NCBI RefSeq assembly: GCF_001467525.1
Contig: NZ_LNXS01000019.1
Coordinates: forward strand, 124,001-188,000
Origin: Legionella anisa
GTDB taxonomy: Bacteria; Pseudomonadota; Gammaproteobacteria; Legionellales; Legionellaceae
DNA: 64,000 nt
Direction of reading: 5' to 3'
Positions 30,501 to 36,894 of the stretch are shown here, in pieces (position 1 is the first letter of the stretch; each line of letters begins with the position of its first letter). The notes under the pieces were generated by a model. It worked only from the letters and a program-made list of their open reading frames with translations, had not been told where the DNA came from and did not search any database. Both the position numbers and the translations under genes were made by a program.

Positions 30501-32427
30501 TGCAATCCGTTAAACTGATTTTATCAAAATAATTGAGCTCATTCAGTTGTTCTAACAAATCAGCAATATCTTTCGTTGCTCCAGGAACAAAAGAAAATTG
30601 AAATTGCTTAAAAGGAAAGTACTTTTCTTGCTGTAGATGATTAACTAGAGCTTGTGTATACCCCCTAACTTCTTTTGCAGGGCACCCGGCATAAAAAACA
30701 GGTGGGTTCTCTGTTTTGCGAAGCAGTTTATTAAACTCTGGTTTTAACTCGCCTTCTTTATTTGAAAGATATGTTAATAAAGGTTCTAAGCCATGCAGAC
30801 CCATTTCCCTAACACAACTTTTAAATTCCAAAACATCTTGTTTATCCGACAGTAAATCAGGGGATTGTTTTAAGTAAGCAACCCAATATTCCGCAGATAC
30901 ATTCCAGAATTCATCAAGCAAAGGAGGTAAATACCCGTTAATAGAGAGCCAGCGGTTACGGGCAAAAATGTGCTGCAGATTTTCATTGATGAGTTTTAAA
31001 GACCTGTTATTGCTAGGATTTTCAAAACGACAAACAAAAGGATTACGCTGCATTAAATAACAAACTAGATTTTGTTCTATTTCATGTAGTTGATATTTTT
31101 CAGGTAAATCAATAATTAAATTCTTTTCTTTTGCACACGCACGAAAAGTATTAAGGACAAAACAGGTGGCTAGATCATGTATTGATCCTTGATGTGAATG
31201 GCGGCTACGCCGATCCAGCTCATCTCTTATTCCCCACATTGCTGTCTGACCATGAGGTGCATAAATTTGTTGAAACTTATTAAAATCGATATTCTCTGGA
31301 ACGCTCAATCGCACAGTATTATTTTTGCGATCTGTTTTTAAAAGATAAAATGTAGATTTTTGTGGAAGGTCTCTATAATCCATGCTTTTAACATATTCAG
31401 AGGATAGCATGCGATCAAGGGCTAAATAAAAAGAGCGCATTTGTAGATGTAAATTCTCCTGAAGGTCTTCATGATGCTGGGGAGGAGTATTCAAGTCGAG
31501 GAGCCGGAACTGCTCATGATCTGGATAAAATCGAAGAACATGAGTTTTAAAATATTCCCAGTTATAATTAGAGCCACTAGGATTGCTAGCTGTAGTGAAC
31601 CAAACCCATTCCACTAACAGAGAAAAATAATCTGCTTCTGTTGATAATCCCGCACCGCAAGATTCGACTTCTTGAGCATATTCAGAACATGCGCGTATGC
31701 CTGAAGACATCGATAAAGCGGCAGTACCTCCTTTTATTGTAGGATGTTCTTTTCCCTTAAAAAAGCGGTCGATGATCTTAACCTTATCATCTTCTGCTAT
31801 CGGTGACTCACTATAAAGATAAGGCTTTCCTTCTTTATAATAAAGCAAAATCCATTGCGAAAGCCCTTTATTGTCACCTTTTGAGCTACGTATATAGAGA
31901 GAATTTGTTTCATTTATCTTAGAAGTATCAAGATAATCTAAATGATCTAACTCAATTACCTCCGGGATAGGCTTCCTCCCTCTTGCAGATGTTGCCCGTG
32001 CCGAACGACTCATATCCAACGTGGTAAATGCATAATTTTTCAATACATTCATCTTATCTAAATCGGAATCTAGTTTTTGTGCCTCAAATTTTTCTTTAAA
32101 TCCTATTTCTTGAGTACAAGATGGCGGAACAGTATAATTTCTTGAACTCCAGCCGGAAGAATTTATTGTGCGATGGATAAAAGGGAGTAATGTCTCACTC
32201 ACTTCTTTAGGATCGAATCCAGCTCCACTGTTTTTAATGCAACTCTCGAAAAACTCTACGTAAGAACCTTGCCATCCAACAGCGATGGCCGCTTGTTCCA
32301 GTTCTTCTAGATTAAACAAATGCTTACACTGTAAATCCAACACTTCTAGGATAGCCCCTATATTCACATGTTGGTCTTTATATTTGGCATATAGATTAGG
32401 AAATCGATTTTCGTAAGGATGAGGCAT
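21529..32427 (-). CDS. Giant protein with embedded SecA-like DEAD motor (3632 residues)
   Basis: I do not recognise the whole protein. The central part (about residues 1950-2560) is clearly related to the SecA ATPase. Walker A is LQLKTGEGKSHF (GEGKS at 2031-2035, compare SecA MKTGEGKT), and Walker B is DEFDFLYYEGQKT (2131-2134, compare DEVDSILIDEARTP). Next come GFTGTVSSS and a VPTN stretch like SecA TGTA and IPTN, GFGRGDNVG (2461-2469, compare AGRGTDI), and GGRTARNGEEG (2488 on, compare GRSGRQGDPG). The roughly 1950 residues before it and 1070 after are leucine- and lysine-rich, helical and without membrane segments. SecA itself is about 900 residues with preprotein-binding and zinc-binding parts, which I do not see here. 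No signal peptide is visible, and the start at 32427 has only a weak ribosome-binding site. It could be a Dot/Icm substrate or a cytoplasmic translocation-like motor. Confidence 0.82.
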   Translation of the reverse strand: MPHPYENRFPNLYAKYKDQHVNIGAILEVLDLQCKHLFNLEELEQAAIAVGWQGSYVEFFESCIKNSGAGFDPKEVSETLLPFIHRTINSSGWSSRNYTVPPSCTQEIGFKEKFEAQKLDSDLDKMNVLKNYAFTTLDMSRSARATSARGRKPIPEVIELDHLDYLDTSKINETNSLYIRSSKGDNKGLSQWILLYYKEGKPYLYSESPIAEDDKVKIIDRFFKGKEHPTIKGGTAALSMSSGIRACSEYAQEVESCGAGLSTEADYFSLLVEWVWFTTASNPSGSNYNWEYFKTHVLRFYPDHEQFRLLDLNTPPQHHEDLQENLHLQMRSFYLALDRMLSSEYVKSMDYRDLPQKSTFYLLKTDRKNNTVRLSVPENIDFNKFQQIYAPHGQTAMWGIRDELDRRSRHSHQGSIHDLATCFVLNTFRACAKEKNLIIDLPEKYQLHEIEQNLVCYLMQRNPFVCRFENPSNNRSLKLINENLQHIFARNRWLSINGYLPPLLDEFWNVSAEYWVAYLKQSPDLLSDKQDVLEFKSCVREMGLHGLEPLLTYLSNKEGELKPEFNKLLRKTENPPVFYAGCPAKEVRGYTQALVNHLQQEKYFPFKQFQFSFVPGATKDIADLLEQLNELNYFDKISLTDCTTTPEKIDALGDFLLEVSKRAEHNENWTCPIHIPELEKPSNNPQLAKIYELYSDLNNILVQRARKKSDEDLLKINHFKVASQVVAEEIEDHEKEVQIKDKKGLESEALVRKFGKECVKTLGEQQLSLSRAGGIALQMQQQQQIKQERSRSLENEMEKGTAFEDVLPPLLIDYTNIHDELGKYYHELNLDYPIDDRKITLKTHDEKILQSFFHTWVNANPEVPAKHIIQKMTPYAAQMLLKYHRQLSGGLNVSNLPRGFYTQRLGSGELVLGYKPTLGYTTDHNPLTLELTTSIPKVERILGDYRQFNKHDEVPRLQDLLQQMQLLAEMQPELSKKERELRLDALWHGEKLSKSWQLFLKQEENRTWVINNWELFYAGFRSSIPERDIIEWFSQQPKKLSKERAIGLLIQNIYTDRDQEGQKERIFDLLMRNEGFIHVKGLGQIYSRYGNYGLERFSNLLLTIEDRLGKKFLEAFGENYLYYCTTYSPLLQESALNTFDTILAELSRDESGEKELFLEFLDMQMEAAGWDDISNLWKGFNYFYSRIKEMGLEKEFTPELLRSLKPKGQNLFPCFERILKSLENIPSLELQAQFIKALPHSDLTEGGVPYAVCHEGFVLVDKSLRLAEFQNGSPTYSPPMDKLFTHHWKEPLHTNRALASKSHIKPEDYRILSEANLSKAELIWASHTEWLGAQQLLDFFNTGKNQPILNDVAAHFYHIFYETHQAYRRFPLEIFGLLGDHWAKLKDILTKYPNNTTFFECLNILPEDVREENLARIFTLFENAPKQHRHLDQGLLLATVYGVSEAELNTFFEATKALKRVTSNELLILSNQLLSLDADTLPDEPGQRKVIWQAILDGIQQMDAHPLEIAEKRKQLMQQLKDIHGLKFKSSIAGDYRMVNAGDLKDLGLDKFFAEHHRRLSKFFTSHIAVSEAQLANQPLKPIVEFFKRLQLNKTYINEVEPLLSTLEKVLEKHDKGAWTSSYFDGLLRSLQPQDSTSSFPISILEAILTEPDSPFIPGTIDEVQPDFDKEGKWKSVFGLILSKAETFDRVQQANLARLAIRTSEEPGFITSLVTSLTHKDYDGLREVILARLLSSKKPPEQFDSIFKQCTDLIRLDHAPIRNEDWKATSQLWIEALTKYPELEEQFALEKIDADKKALVLHIAAWSSFSSNQYPTVPRGDYLKGDHPKAVKLVTRLSKLSKEELSALAQNYPGKPAPDTRNLLTFIKNKESRPLDKALGDFLTKEQSTFRQDYQRLSSTREADLARMLELTYVTRGKEVKPLDAQSGIQLTFMFQYLKQLEQGVSKIAGYEKPIGEMTEEELKAAFKKCSEASSEDPNNMQTKTQVWAILFEVLGRTTGKYPHLAQQFALISNDLLLSDDPSSILQLKTGEGKSHFVALRAARHVGLGKKVDVCTAKWSLAERDLLDYKPFFDFLGISTANVHARSEHDTYVNAQVVYTTPGDLSLFLDEQASQGKPIPIDKANRVGLGDEFDFLYYEGQKTQFNYARHTGITPKEMAWFYRGLNEFYDNLPAEFKNDPKEHPLTTKQIIECFQFLAEQANEDGLLYLESLSPMELLGWLQSTHEAATLQFGVQYTVRLEQVKVGEEEFPLREIYPLTKDMQAAVGSSFSHGVHQLLAARLNEQAALKDEPQNYHVHPESNIISSQVFSQRLKTLWGHWEGFTGTVSSSQSNELNEEHATAVLRVPTNQKDLRKWPTPQFFDNKNTEKAQEARLEKIAADIRQRIREKKSILWCCATDKEVLKMTAAIQKYFTAEEYQQYFLSYTNESHESPAEILRRKKQMEGDYLGQKERGVVLIAAGFGRGDNVGVETVILGSVQDENDLGQKGGRTARNGEEGEVLQYYITKEIDDELQAWSKFLAESNLLDELDRVKHPLMNAFSEEHDFSKYQPNDKFNLLLRLREYSAAKDNYLSRFYHEAKAKLSSEGINKIGQADPQKKDQLIKDFANYLNDLEKKWLEIQTRYKDDSGECIRALQEFIGQNCERNGRLDSMFKDLGGFEVEIEIPEQPKFILDTPAEARKNQLQIAIQGLVLRIADLPEDSKSWNQLITDMSNMTELQMEALLQIYENTPTLYFAAFQKQVATLIKERKVVEQITELREGRKIEKLSDLKFELNAQQEKILQLSLMRMDPTASNLALEYILSPKYSGKEYVEQILPMLQYSAANPDLSLSFWNNPIIRDSLLTLPATCFTEKVYLEADHLLAIKSFLDRFIDVKENEQVYSELFNQFVRGMENQPEHRKRLLAQYEGILERSGMSNVELLKKLAEIGENLKAPEHLNVLKRFIEKMKKKYEAPRTPIKELDAIWNNMANVGPRVLGFLPLVEQILATEGKEFISRFNSILQLQPELIAGSQDFLKEFFPTSLKTKKQVKIAEYNKVLEGLQDLFTDEQYKFDKVKQLFGPYLLSKDFEYASEFDGIRILLEKVPVDTIKEKLKAYSTKDMHYLLSLINNFRSMAEEGLSIDSLTPMIHSSNMEEDWLSLAPAFVHYLDSDSYMDLSSAEQASSIAGIRQLLEAGIVEKDKVCAEVLKSLTFKEMQQMLYFSKTFPAHAHNLLAIKPLISYIATLDDREKYESTFKSIEALLKNINTTKTPISVVRRAFNTEPLVGPDKLPALLKLFDNNKNHETDILLSSLVGIEPLSSVQNKMIKLFYDNHSDHKAWIQNEFMKYSREERLALMDLLKNHSFVSRLPSYGFSIEKANEVYQAGLDAYKAHVSGVLKQKSKEQPRGLSSAQQKEVLNVMGELETVGANPPRFKPKPEGDARIGLDKAIKAQINSYDKLWIKDKQRYNDMKPQIDELKQLVANKGKSYEELLEKVRAIKIDLMDKDSEKASKQLFPRVHFRGQSRLYRTFNDIEDLILKSWTDSAHKDITLAEDFTASYDQTKARYVTAFKDALDTWNTNNTNKFRLFQDSSVSKVYQDVQNLATDDEVIQYLRDNPDQVKKLPGSLRVIAKEVLAHSVDDNAPHIDIAAHH

Positions 32428-32444
32428 TTTAATTAACCATGTTG

Positions 32445-32450
32445 ATTATA
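32445..32450 (-). promoter_or_regulatory. Possible -10 box for the giant gene
   Basis: A perfect TATAAT on the minus strand lies 18 bases before the start codon. It would give a very short leader, in keeping with the weak ribosome-binding site. No good -35 box is seen. The 342-base gap 32428-32769 is otherwise AT-rich and holds no gene that I can support. Confidence 0.3.
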
Positions 32451-32769
32451 ATATATACATTTAATATAGTAGATTTTTTAGAAAGTGACTAAATGCTTTT
32501 TTTCTTCGAACCTACTATAACCCTTCTTTCTTAAGCATCTTGATCTATAGTTGCTCGCAATAAATTCTTTATGGATAATATTATTTATTATCGAGCAAAT
32601 ATAACGTGATATGAAACATTATAGAGCATAATGCTTAAGGAATTATTATAAGAACGATGGGTTTTGGATAGCGGGGAATTTCGAACTCCAGCCTCTTGAG
32701 TAAGAATATTTTATAAAAACATTGATAGGACAGCCCTGGAAACACTTAACCGCTCCAGAGCAAGCCTGC

Positions 32770-33303
32770 TTATAATTCATTTTGGGATAGAACAAAGGAA
32801 CATGCATTTAAAATCGCTGCGATTCTAAGTGCCGATTGAACCGCAACTTTATTCAACTCATGTTCCAACAACTGCTTAACGTGTGAATGAATACACATAC
32901 CGCAACCATTGATTGCAGAGACTGCTAAAGCAAATAACTCAAAGTCAGCTTTAGGTATCCCAGGATTTAACATCCCATTCATACGCAAATTAGCAGGAAG
33001 TGATGCAAGTTCCTTATTTTCTGCCAAATGAATGGCACGATAATATATATTATTCATTGCCATCAGAGCAGCCGCTGTTTTTACTGCGTGCTCCAATTCA
33101 GGAGTGATATGCAGGGCTCCGTCTGATTGAATGGCGTCAATAATACGCCTATCTTTCAATGTGTATGCTACAGCTAATGCAACCCCATAAAATTGGGTTT
33201 CTGTTAAACCGGTTTGTGCCCTATTGCCAAATAGGTTACTGACATTAAGACGAATGTCTTTAGCAAAATCAGGTATCGCTTGTTTCAACTGTTCTATAGA
33301 CAT
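32770..33303 (-). CDS. ahpD: Alkyl hydroperoxidase AhpD
   Basis: AhpD is a small thiol peroxidase or reductase that recharges AhpC. The product is 177 residues from the ATG at 33303, preceded by AGGAG; the frame continues upstream through the ahpC gap but without a start signal. The catalytic centre is GCGMCIHSH with C134, C137 and H141, in the CxxC-x3-H arrangement of AhpD. The rest is the all-helical carboxymuconolactone decarboxylase-like fold. It lies 58 bases after ahpC and is probably co-transcribed. Confidence 0.93.
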   Translation of the reverse strand: MSIEQLKQAIPDFAKDIRLNVSNLFGNRAQTGLTETQFYGVALAVAYTLKDRRIIDAIQSDGALHITPELEHAVKTAAALMAMNNIYYRAIHLAENKELASLPANLRMNGMLNPGIPKADFELFALAVSAINGCGMCIHSHVKQLLEHELNKVAVQSALRIAAILNACSFVLSQNEL

Positions 33304-33361
33304 ATAACTCTCCTTTTCAGAACTTCCCCTCTTTATAAGAACTTCTGAATTTTTGTTCGGA

Positions 33362-33910
33362 TTATAATGTTTCACCGCCAATAGGACGGTTACAAGGACA
33401 TAATTCATCAGTTTGTAAAGCATCCAAAATACGTAATATTTCTTGAGGATTACGGCCAACATTTAATGAGTTGACACTCACATGTTGAATCACATTATTC
33501 GGGTCAATAATAAACGTTGCCCTTAAAGCACACCCACTTTCCTCATCTCGAATACCAAACCCATGAGTCAATTTCCCATGCACATCAGCAAAGCTGTATT
33601 GATCCAATTTATGTAAATCCTTGTGTTCTCGTCGCCAAGCGAGTTTGACAAACTCATTATCTGTACTTCCTCCCAGAACTACTGCATCTCTATCATTGAA
33701 TTCACTATTTAATTTTGCAAATTCCACAATTTCTGTTGGACATACGAAAGTAAAATCTTTTGGGTAGAAAAAAAGCACTTTCCATTTTCCTGGAAAGCTT
33801 TTCTCAGTAATCACTTCAAAAGCACTCACACCATTTTCTTCATGATTATTAAAGCCAGGTTTTGCTGCAATAACAGAAAATTCTGGAATTTTTTGACCAA
33901 CAGTTAGCAT
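33362..33910 (-). CDS. ahpC: Peroxiredoxin AhpC
   Basis: A 182-residue two-cysteine peroxiredoxin that reduces H2O2, alkyl peroxides and peroxynitrite. The peroxidatic cysteine is C57 in FVCPTEIVEFA, and the resolving region ELCPCNRP has C171 and C173. An ATG with GGAG upstream marks the start. Together with ahpD and the divergent oxyR this matches the AhpC2-AhpD system described in L. pneumophila, which uses AhpD rather than AhpF as reductant. Transcription is probably controlled by OxyR from the 96-base intergenic region. Confidence 0.94.
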   Translation of the reverse strand: MLTVGQKIPEFSVIAAKPGFNNHEENGVSAFEVITEKSFPGKWKVLFFYPKDFTFVCPTEIVEFAKLNSEFNDRDAVVLGGSTDNEFVKLAWRREHKDLHKLDQYSFADVHGKLTHGFGIRDEESGCALRATFIIDPNNVIQHVSVNSLNVGRNPQEILRILDALQTDELCPCNRPIGGETL

Positions 33911-34006
33911 AAATTTCTCCTCAATTCGTTTCGTTCAATTAAATTATAGTTATGGTGTATAATTATTTAAAATGAATAAAACAGATAACTTTAATCGGAA
34001 AAATCG
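33911..34006. promoter_or_regulatory. ahpC-oxyR divergent control region
   Basis: The 96 bases between the two start codons must hold both promoters. A TATAAT on the minus strand at 33943-33948 is a reasonable -10 for ahpC. The surrounding ATAG and CTAT-like words could form an OxyR site, but I cannot define four ATAG elements with confidence. Confidence 0.4.
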
Positions 34007-34927
34007 ATGAGTAGATTAATTAGTCTGAAACAGCTGCATTACTTGATTACACTATATGACCACCAACATTTTGGTCGCGCTGCTGCAGCATGTTTTATTA
34101 GTCAATCGACTTTAAGTGCAGCAATTACAAGTCTTGAGGAAGCCTTAGAAGCACAACTCCTTGAACGTGATCATAAAACATTTTTATTCACCCCCTTGGG
34201 TGAAGAAATTGTTCGTCGCAGTCGACTCATTATTGAACAAAGCAATGACTTAGTGGATTACGCACAAAACCAAGGAAAAATAATGCAAGGTAAGTTTTAT
34301 CTTGGGGTTATTCCTACCATTGCTCCTTTTATTTTAAGTGAACTACAAAATCTATGTCAGCAACTCTATCCCGATCTCACCTTATTCATCAGAGAAGACA
34401 CTACAGAAAACGTTTTGAACTATTTAAGTGAGGGAAAACTTGATCTTGTGATTTTAGCGCTTCCTTATCCAACCCAAGACCTCCACACACAAATATTATG
34501 CAAAGATTACTTTAAACTGGTCTTACCCAAGACATGGTCACATAAAGGATTTGACAAGGAAATCAATAAACTACCTGAAAACAGTATTTTTCTTCTTGAA
34601 AAAGAACACTGTTTGACAGGCCATGCATTGCAGGCATGTCAATTAAAAGAAAGCAAAAAAATCAATCATTTTTTTGCCACCAGCTTACATACGTTAATCC
34701 AAATGGTAAGTCATCAACCCGGCATTACTTTTTTACCTAATCTTGCAATTAACAGCGGCATTCTTACAGGAACTGATTTAATCTCACTTCCTTTAAAAAC
34801 GAACCATGCTTATAGAGAAATTGGCGTAGCCTGGCGCTCCACCTCCCATAAAACGCAAAACTACATTCTATTGACGGAGCTGATTAAGCAGATTGTTGTT
34901 AGAAAATGTGATGATATGGAGCAATAA
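34007..34927 (+). CDS. oxyR: Peroxide-responsive LysR-type regulator OxyR
   Basis: A 306-residue LysR-family regulator. The N-terminal helix-turn-helix is LKQLHYLITLYDHQHFGRAAAACFISQSTLS split across residues 7-37. The effector domain contains HCLTGHALQAC, giving C202 and C211 nine residues apart, exactly the spacing of the redox cysteines C199 and C208 in E. coli OxyR. The flanking sequence is also similar. It is divergent from ahpC-ahpD, its likely target. I see no strong Shine-Dalgarno sequence. Confidence 0.92.
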   Translation: MSRLISLKQLHYLITLYDHQHFGRAAAACFISQSTLSAAITSLEEALEAQLLERDHKTFLFTPLGEEIVRRSRLIIEQSNDLVDYAQNQGKIMQGKFYLGVIPTIAPFILSELQNLCQQLYPDLTLFIREDTTENVLNYLSEGKLDLVILALPYPTQDLHTQILCKDYFKLVLPKTWSHKGFDKEINKLPENSIFLLEKEHCLTGHALQACQLKESKKINHFFATSLHTLIQMVSHQPGITFLPNLAINSGILTGTDLISLPLKTNHAYREIGVAWRSTSHKTQNYILLTELIKQIVVRKCDDMEQ

Positions 34928-35020
34928 AACAATAGCTCCTACAGTAAAAATGTGTGGTTAAATCTTCTTAAATAAAACGCCATGTATTATAGTTCTCCTA
35001 AAAAATTTTTGGAGAACATT

Positions 35021-35389
35021 ATGCGGAAATACCTCACTTTCATCCTTTCTATTCTTCCCTTTTTGCTATCAATAAACTCTTATGCAGATGCAAAAAAAAC
35101 CATTCGTATTCCCCAACTGTCCAATGAAAAGGTCTCTGTCTGGACAACTGTAATTTACCCGAATAAAGATCAAATTTTAAAAATGCATCGGCATGAGTAC
35201 AATAGAGTGATTGTTGCTTTAGATAGCGGATTAATAAAAGTAGTTAACAATAAAGGAAAAGAACATTTCCTAAAATTAGAAAAAGATAAAGCATATTATC
35301 TCTCTAAAGATGTTCCTGGTGAACTACACACCGATGAGAACATGGACAAGCATCCAATAAAAGTTGTAGTCATTGAATTAAAAGATTGA
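35021..35389 (+). CDS. Secreted cupin-like protein
   Basis: The 122-residue product starts at ATG 35021, with GGAG upstream and a clear signal peptide (MRKYLTFILSILPFLLSI, cleavage near SYADA). The mature part looks like a single small cupin: MHRHEYNRVIVALDSG gives the first metal-binding motif with two histidines and a glutamate, followed by LEKDKAYYLSKDVPGELH with a later His. The function cannot be named. A hairpin terminator follows directly after the stop. A longer frame from 34982 lacks a ribosome-binding site. Confidence 0.72.
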   Translation: MRKYLTFILSILPFLLSINSYADAKKTIRIPQLSNEKVSVWTTVIYPNKDQILKMHRHEYNRVIVALDSGLIKVVNNKGKEHFLKLEKDKAYYLSKDVPGELHTDENMDKHPIKVVVIELKD

Positions 35390-35416
35390 ACGGTTTCGCA
35401 AAAAACGCGAAACCGT
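35390..35416. terminator. Terminator hairpin after the cupin gene
   Basis: ACGGTTTCGC pairs exactly with GCGAAACCGT around a seven-base loop, starting one base after the TGA stop. It sits between two convergent genes and likely serves both; a T-rich stretch follows further along the plus strand. Confidence 0.65.
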
Positions 35417-35425
35417 CAAACGCTC

Positions 35426-35866
35426 TTATGATTTTTTGACAGAATTTTTATTTTGAAAACCACAATGATGACCATGGCGCATAGGCAATAAAACACCCAG
35501 TTTTTGGTAGGTTTTAAATTGGGTTTGAGCCCATAAAGTATTTATTTTTGCATTAACACTATTTTTCTTTTCTACTAATCTGGATATATCACTCCATTTG
35601 GCACTAGGAGTTGCTAATTTACCTCGTATTTGCATAGAGAGCGCACGTTTTTCTTTAATTAATGGGGCCATTTGCGCATGAAGATTTCTCTTGATTTTTG
35701 CTAATTCGGAACGTTGTTCTGGAGTTAACAACTTACCGACATGCTGACGATAATGTCCTGTTTGATTTACAGAAACTACCGTCGCACCAGATGCTGATGG
35801 TTGTGCTGTAGCAATTGAGGCACTCAACACCAGGCTACTAATTAATAAGAACCGTTTCATATTCAT
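35426..35866 (-). CDS. Spy/CpxP-like periplasmic protein
   Basis: The 146-residue product has a signal peptide (MNMKRFLLISSLVLSASIATA) and an LTPEQRSELAKIKRN segment that matches the LTxxQ motif of the Spy/CpxP family. A second helical segment (MAPLIKEKRALSMQIRGKL) follows. Such proteins are periplasmic chaperones or stress sensors induced by envelope stress. The start at 35866 is preceded by AGGAGAG at a good distance. A longer frame runs into the dispersed repeat upstream and is rejected. The divergent OmpR/EnvZ-type pair on the other side of that repeat is a possible regulator, as CpxRA is for cpxP in enteric bacteria. Confidence 0.8.
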   Translation of the reverse strand: MNMKRFLLISSLVLSASIATAQPSASGATVVSVNQTGHYRQHVGKLLTPEQRSELAKIKRNLHAQMAPLIKEKRALSMQIRGKLATPSAKWSDISRLVEKKNSVNAKINTLWAQTQFKTYQKLGVLLPMRHGHHCGFQNKNSVKKS

Positions 35867-35889
35867 TTTTTCTCTCCTATTAGGTTTCA

Positions 35890-36032
35890 TTAGACCTCTT
35901 TCGAAACTTGCTGCTGAGAGAGCAACGCGAGTCAACACGAAGCGCAGAACCGGAGTGTAAGTCCAAGTACATGATTCGAGCACCGTACCAACGAAGCAGG
36001 TCTTTTCTGCAGTAGGGTTTTGGAAGAGTCTA
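35890..36032. repeat. Dispersed element with terminal inverted repeats (copy 1)
   Basis: The element begins TTAGACCTCTTTCGAAAC and ends TTTTGGAAGAGTCTA, which is its imperfect inverted copy. The middle contains CACGAAGCGCAGAACCGGAGTGTA and a GATTCGAGCACCGTA word, both also found in the element at 56214-56362. It separates the Spy-like gene from the response regulator. MITE-like, with no coding content. Confidence 0.75.
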
Positions 36033-36084
36033 TGGGCAAGTGTAATAAGACAATGTAATAGGAATATGACAAATGCGGTGTTTC

Positions 36085-36104
36085 TTGTAACAACACTGTT
36101 ACAA
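36085..36104. promoter_or_regulatory. Inverted repeat operator upstream of the two-component pair
   Basis: TTGTAACA and its complement TGTTACAA are separated by four bases. The palindrome ends 25 bases before a perfect TATAAT (36130-36135), placing it over or next to the -35 region. This is a good candidate binding site for a dimeric regulator, perhaps the adjacent response regulator itself. Confidence 0.5.
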
Positions 36105-36129
36105 TGCTCAACATAGAGAAGTTTACTGT

Positions 36130-36135
36130 TATAAT
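36130..36135 (+). promoter_or_regulatory. -10 box for the response regulator gene
   Basis: A perfect TATAAT lies 31 bases before the ATG at 36166. The -35 region is weak, which suits an activated promoter working through the inverted repeat at 36085-36104. Confidence 0.45.
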
Positions 36136-36165
36136 GCCTGCGTACATTATTTTACCAGGTGATTC

Positions 36166-36894
36166 ATGAGTACACGAAAAAGTCACATATTGATTATTGA
36201 TGATGATCAAGAAATTACGCACTTGATTAATGATTACTTAATTAAAAATGGTTTTCGAACTACCTGGACCTTGAATGGTTTAAGCATCAAACAACTATTA
36301 AGAGAAAATAATTTTGATTTAATTATCTTAGATATTATGCTTCCAGGAATTGATGGATTAAATTTATGCCAAATGATTCGTCAAACTCACAGTATGCCTA
36401 TTATTATGCTTAGCGCAGCAAACAGCATTGCTGATCGAGTTGCTGGCTTGGAGTTAGGAGCAGATGATTACATTTCCAAACCCTTCAGTTCCCGTGAATT
36501 GCTGGCACGAGTAAAAGCGCAATTACGACGTACTCAAGGAGAATTGGAGCATGATCGTAAAAAACTCACTCCATTACAACAAATACATTTCGATAATTGG
36601 ATCCTCGATCGCAATACCCATTCTTTGATTGATAAAGAATCTGTCGCTATCCCATTAAGCCAACGAGAATACGAGCTGTTAGTCATTTTTTTAGAGCATC
36701 CTGGACGTATTTTAAGCCGCGATCAATTAATGGATTTGTTATATGAGAAAGATTGTGATTCACAAGATAGAACAATTGATGTCCTTATAGGTCGCTTGCG
36801 TAAAAAAATTGAGCTTGATCCACGTAACCCGCGATTATTATTAACGATTCGCGGAGGTGGCTACCAATTCAAAACTAAGGTTGATTTGATATGA
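36166..36894 (+). CDS. OmpR-family response regulator
   Basis: A 242-residue two-component DNA-binding regulator. The receiver domain has the acidic pair in IIDDDQE, the phospho-acceptor Asp D56 in ILDIMLPGIDG, the Ser in MLSAAN and the Lys in YISKPF. The C-terminal winged helix has LSQREYELL, RTIDVLIGRLRKKIE and RGGGYQF. The start is preceded by AGG. The gene overlaps the kinase gene by four bases (ATGA). It may control the divergent Spy/CpxP-like gene, by analogy with CpxR. Confidence 0.93.
   Translation: MSTRKSHILIIDDDQEITHLINDYLIKNGFRTTWTLNGLSIKQLLRENNFDLIILDIMLPGIDGLNLCQMIRQTHSMPIIMLSAANSIADRVAGLELGADDYISKPFSSRELLARVKAQLRRTQGELEHDRKKLTPLQQIHFDNWILDRNTHSLIDKESVAIPLSQREYELLVIFLEHPGRILSRDQLMDLLYEKDCDSQDRTIDVLIGRLRKKIELDPRNPRLLLTIRGGGYQFKTKVDLI

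Noticed and set aside
32655..32720. tRNA 3'-end-like sequence (minus strand GGAGTTCGAAATTCC followed by CGCTATCCA), possibly an att remnant
   Set aside because: The T stem has mismatches, and no matching 5' acceptor half or anticodon arm could be folded upstream. It could be chance; a tRNAscan run or a search against the genome's tRNAs would decide.
35867..35983. N-terminal extension of the Spy-like protein
   Set aside because: The added residues come from the dispersed repeat and would bury the signal peptide; a good ribosome-binding site supports the start at 35866.
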